A stretch of 7,914 bases of DNA, from positions 1-7,914 of the forward strand of contig CALVER010000055.1 of the NCBI GenBank assembly GCA_944326625.1, read 5' to 3'. Under the pieces are notes generated by a model. The model was given only the letters and a program-made list of their open reading frames with translations, was not told the origin of the DNA and did not search any database. A program made the translations under genes and the position numbers. Position 1 is the stretch's first letter; each line of letters opens with the position of its first letter. This document shows positions 5,984-7,914 of the stretch, piece after piece. Source of the DNA: Candidatus Gastranaerophilales bacterium. Its GTDB lineage: Bacteria; Cyanobacteriota; Vampirovibrionia; Gastranaerophilales; Gastranaerophilaceae.

Positions 5984-6618
5984 AAACCACGGCAATTATA
6001 ACCGCAGGCGGAACATCAAGCCGCTTCGGAACGGGGAATAAACTCTTAGAAAAAATCTACGGAAAAGAAGTAATAAAATATACGATTGAAGCTTTTGAAA
6101 AAGCTGACGTTGATGAAATTATCATAAGTGCCAATAAATCAATAATTCCCGAGCTTTCTTCTATGTTTAACCACAAAATAACCGAAGGCGGTTCAACCCG
6201 CCAGGCATCGGTTTACAACGGATTGAAAGCAATTGAAAAATCAGATTTTGTGCTAATCCATGACGGCGCAAGACCTGTTATTACACCCGAGATTATAAAC
6301 AGAACAATTGATCTTGTAAAAGAAAAAAATGCCGTAAGCGTTATGACAAAAACTATTGACACCATAAAAGAAGTTCAAGACGGAAAAATCATCAAAACAA
6401 TTGACCGTTCAAAGCTTTATAATACCCAGACTCCGCAAGCTTTCAGATATGATTTAATAATGTCTGCGCATGAAAAACTTAAAGGACAAAATTTTACGGA
6501 TGATGCAGGAATGCTTGAAGCTATGGGGTATGACGTTTATATTGTCGACGGAAGTTATAAAAACATAAAAATAACAACCCAAAGCGATATTGAACTTGCA
6601 AAAATATTTTTGAAATAA
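5980..6618 (+). CDS. ispD: 2-C-methyl-D-erythritol 4-phosphate cytidylyltransferase
   Basis: IspD joins CTP and 2-C-methyl-D-erythritol 4-phosphate to form CDP-methylerythritol, the third step of the MEP isoprenoid pathway. The 212-residue length is a little under the typical 225-235. The N-terminal nucleotide loop is ITAGGTSSRFGTGNK (7-21), with R15 and K21 in place of the conserved Arg and Lys of the AAGxGxRM...K motif. GGSTRQASVYNGL (70-82), HDGARP (94-99), DTIK (127-130), NTQTPQAF (148-155) and TDDAGMLE (173-180) follow in family order. K197 in NIKITT matches the conserved C-terminal Lys. The ATG overlaps the thiL stop as ATGA and has a strong aaggag 5 nt upstream. It is the last gene of the operon. 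There is no fused IspF domain, unlike the bifunctional IspDF of some bacteria. Confidence 0.93.
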   Translation: MKTTAIITAGGTSSRFGTGNKLLEKIYGKEVIKYTIEAFEKADVDEIIISANKSIIPELSSMFNHKITEGGSTRQASVYNGLKAIEKSDFVLIHDGARPVITPEIINRTIDLVKEKNAVSVMTKTIDTIKEVQDGKIIKTIDRSKLYNTQTPQAFRYDLIMSAHEKLKGQNFTDDAGMLEAMGYDVYIVDGSYKNIKITTQSDIELAKIFLK

Positions 6619-6620
6619 AA

Positions 6621-6644
6621 AGGGGTTCCTTGTTAGGAACCCTT
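6621..6644. terminator. Terminator hairpin between convergent genes
   Basis: A 10-bp stem with one G-U pair (6621-6630 with 6635-6644; core gggttcc/ggaaccc) and the 4-nt loop tgtt, starting 2 nt after the ispD stop. Read on the minus strand it is followed by a T-rich tract, so it is the better terminator for the convergent gene. On the plus strand the tail (aattacacc) is poor in T, so ispD termination may be weaker or factor-aided. Confidence 0.75.
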
Positions 6645-6695
6645 AATTACACCTACCTAACCTTTTACTAATATGAGGAATCTAACATAAATCTA

Positions 6696-7847
6696 TTAAG
6701 CATTTTGTGCACCTGCCTGTTCATACATTAAGATTGTAATACATTTATGAGCTACGTTAAGAGCATTAGACATTTTATCTTCATTAGTCCACCAAGCATC
6801 ATTTTCACGTCTTGCAATTGCAAGCTGGGTATTTGCTTTGTTGTAGACTTCAACGTCAACGCCCTGATAATCTTTCAATCTTTCTTCCAAAGCTGTAAGA
6901 ATTACCTCGCAGATCTTATGTCCGCCGAACAATCTTTCATCCATTAAGGTTTCCGTAAGCCCTAACGGATCGGCTTTTTCATAACCTTCAGCGTAATGTT
7001 TGTTCCACTGAAGCATTACTTCCACAACATTATCTTTAGTGATATTTTCTTCTAAGTATTTCTTAATATGACCTGAACCGATGCCGTCAACTTTTGAATA
7101 AATAGTATTTACGATTTCACGTACATTTTCGTCATCCACATCAGCTGCAACCATATCCTGATTAAATGATACCAATTCCAGGGTACCTAATTTATCCGAC
7201 ATAACCTGTCCGCCCGGAATAACAGTTCCGTCGCCGGTAGTAGTAGTTGTTGTTTCAGAAGAACCTGCACCGAGTTCCGTTCTGATTTCATCAGCTTTTG
7301 ACTGAATTCTGTCTCTTAATTCTCTATATTGTTCATTAAGCATAGTAATACCGGCTCTAACCTGATCAGGTGTAGCACCGCGTTTTTGAAGTTCCATAAG
7401 CTCATTGAATTTATCCTCAAGAGCTTCAACTTCACGTCTTAATGCTCTAAGTTCATCTTTTTGTTCAACTGTCAATTGATCAGATGTCAAAGCCTGTTCC
7501 AATTGTGATTTCAAAGATGAAATATTACCGCCTAAATTTTGTGCAATAACATTATTTCCGATGTTTTCACCAATCGCATAGCCATTAGCATAAGCAGCTT
7601 GGTTAATCATCATCTGCTGCATATTCTGGAACGGATTGAATGCACTGTTAACTCTGTTCATCATTTGAGCAATATTATAAAAAGGATTAAATATATTCTG
7701 AATACCAAATGCCTGAGCCGGCGTAAAATATGACGGCATTACGTTGAACTGATATTGTCCGCCGTAATTGGTAGCATAATTATACGGATATAATGAGTTC
7801 CAAGTGAATAAATTTATTGGTCCGCATGTAACTGTACCCCAAGTCAT
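6696..7847 (-). CDS. Unrecognised protein: Asn/Gln/aromatic N-terminus, coiled coil, helical C-terminus
   Basis: I do not recognise this 383-residue protein. It has no signal peptide and no membrane segment. Residues 1-107 are rich in Asn, Gln, Tyr, Phe, Met and Pro and nearly free of Lys, a disordered or prion-like composition. They hold an internal repeat, FNPFYNIAQMM (53-63) and FNPFQNMQQMM (70-80), 17 residues apart. About 108-192 form a charged helix with coiled-coil character. A short linker has six Thr in a row (199-204). About 217-375 look like an alpha-helical domain with WNKHYAEGYEKADPLG (281-296) and a central FGGHKICEVILTALEERL (307-324). The ATG at 7847 has aagggg 9 nt upstream. 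The gene stands alone, convergent with ispD, and shares a leader motif with the LysM gene. A structural or assembly role is possible but unproven. Confidence 0.8.
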   Translation of the reverse strand: MTWGTVTCGPINLFTWNSLYPYNYATNYGGQYQFNVMPSYFTPAQAFGIQNIFNPFYNIAQMMNRVNSAFNPFQNMQQMMINQAAYANGYAIGENIGNNVIAQNLGGNISSLKSQLEQALTSDQLTVEQKDELRALRREVEALEDKFNELMELQKRGATPDQVRAGITMLNEQYRELRDRIQSKADEIRTELGAGSSETTTTTTGDGTVIPGGQVMSDKLGTLELVSFNQDMVAADVDDENVREIVNTIYSKVDGIGSGHIKKYLEENITKDNVVEVMLQWNKHYAEGYEKADPLGLTETLMDERLFGGHKICEVILTALEERLKDYQGVDVEVYNKANTQLAIARRENDAWWTNEDKMSNALNVAHKCITILMYEQAGAQNA

Positions 7848-7853
7848 CTTTCG

Positions 7854-7871
7854 TATCCCCTTAAATTGTTC
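7854..7871 (-). promoter_or_regulatory. Leader element with ribosome binding site, shared with the LysM gene
   Basis: On the minus strand this reads gaacaatttaaggggata, ending 6 nt before the ATG, and contains the likely Shine-Dalgarno aagggg. It pairs closely with gaacaattttaagggata before the LysM gene. There a separate gaggt serves as the ribosome site, so the common element is not simply a Shine-Dalgarno. Confidence 0.45.
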
Positions 7872-7877
7872 CCCGTA

Positions 7878-7885
7878 CTTATATA
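7878..7885 (-). promoter_or_regulatory. Possible -10 region of the 6696-7847 gene
   Basis: On the minus strand, tatataag lies 6 nt upstream of the shared leader element, at a distance fitting a transcription start close to that element. No convincing -35 is present in the A/T-rich bases before it, and the window ends at 7914, so the assignment is weak. Confidence 0.35.
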
Positions 7886-7914
7886 AAAAAAATTTATCTT
7901 TAAAAATTGCATGC

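Noticed and set aside
6645..6695. Small RNA or gene in the gap between the convergent genes
   Set aside because: Only about 50 nt of AT-rich sequence with no promoter, hairpin or start codon context.

Overview
This window is bacterial chromosome: moderately AT-rich, densely coded and oriented in transcription units, with a GC-richer, repeat-filled intergenic region at the left end. The heptosyltransferase-family glycosyltransferase suggests a diderm envelope, and IspD indicates the MEP isoprenoid route. These genes, the AT-rich composition and clusters of small palindromic repeats fit an uncultured gut-type lineage such as Gastranaerophilales/Melainabacteria (non-photosynthetic relatives of Cyanobacteria). 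That placement is an inference from overall impression; no marker gene here proves it.

Layout. Bases 1-395 hold no gene but a mosaic of short palindromic repeats, including two copies of a CCCCTC-type dispersed element, one split by a second palindrome. A strong terminator (465-490) closes a minus-strand gene for a membrane-anchored LysM protein (497-1027). An AT-rich divergent promoter region (1028-1167) separates it from a plus-strand cluster of five genes: a ROK sugar kinase, a family 9 (heptosyltransferase-like) glycosyltransferase, a GAF-GGDEF-HD-GYP cyclic-di-GMP protein, ThiL and IspD. Their junctions are tight (3-nt gap, 23-nt gap, TAATG overlap, ATGA overlap), so they are probably one operon, perhaps with an internal promoter before the GGDEF gene. 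A hairpin at 6621-6644 separates this operon from a convergent minus-strand gene (6696-7847) for a protein I do not recognise, with an Asn/Gln/aromatic-rich N-terminus, a coiled coil, a Thr linker and a helical C-terminal domain.

Functionally the operon combines sugar phosphorylation, envelope glycan assembly, a cyclic-di-GMP signalling enzyme, the last step of thiamine diphosphate synthesis and a central step of isoprenoid synthesis. ThiL and IspD have a loose link, because DXS, the first enzyme of the MEP pathway, needs thiamine diphosphate.

The points most worth a second look are: the repeat mosaic, with nested and structurally compensated hairpins; an 18-nt leader element shared by the two minus-strand genes; the probably leaderless ROK transcript; the HD-GYP domain with Tyr in place of its HD-motif His; and the unrecognised 383-residue protein. 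I see no clear evidence of a complete new multi-gene system such as a defence island, retron or CRISPR locus.
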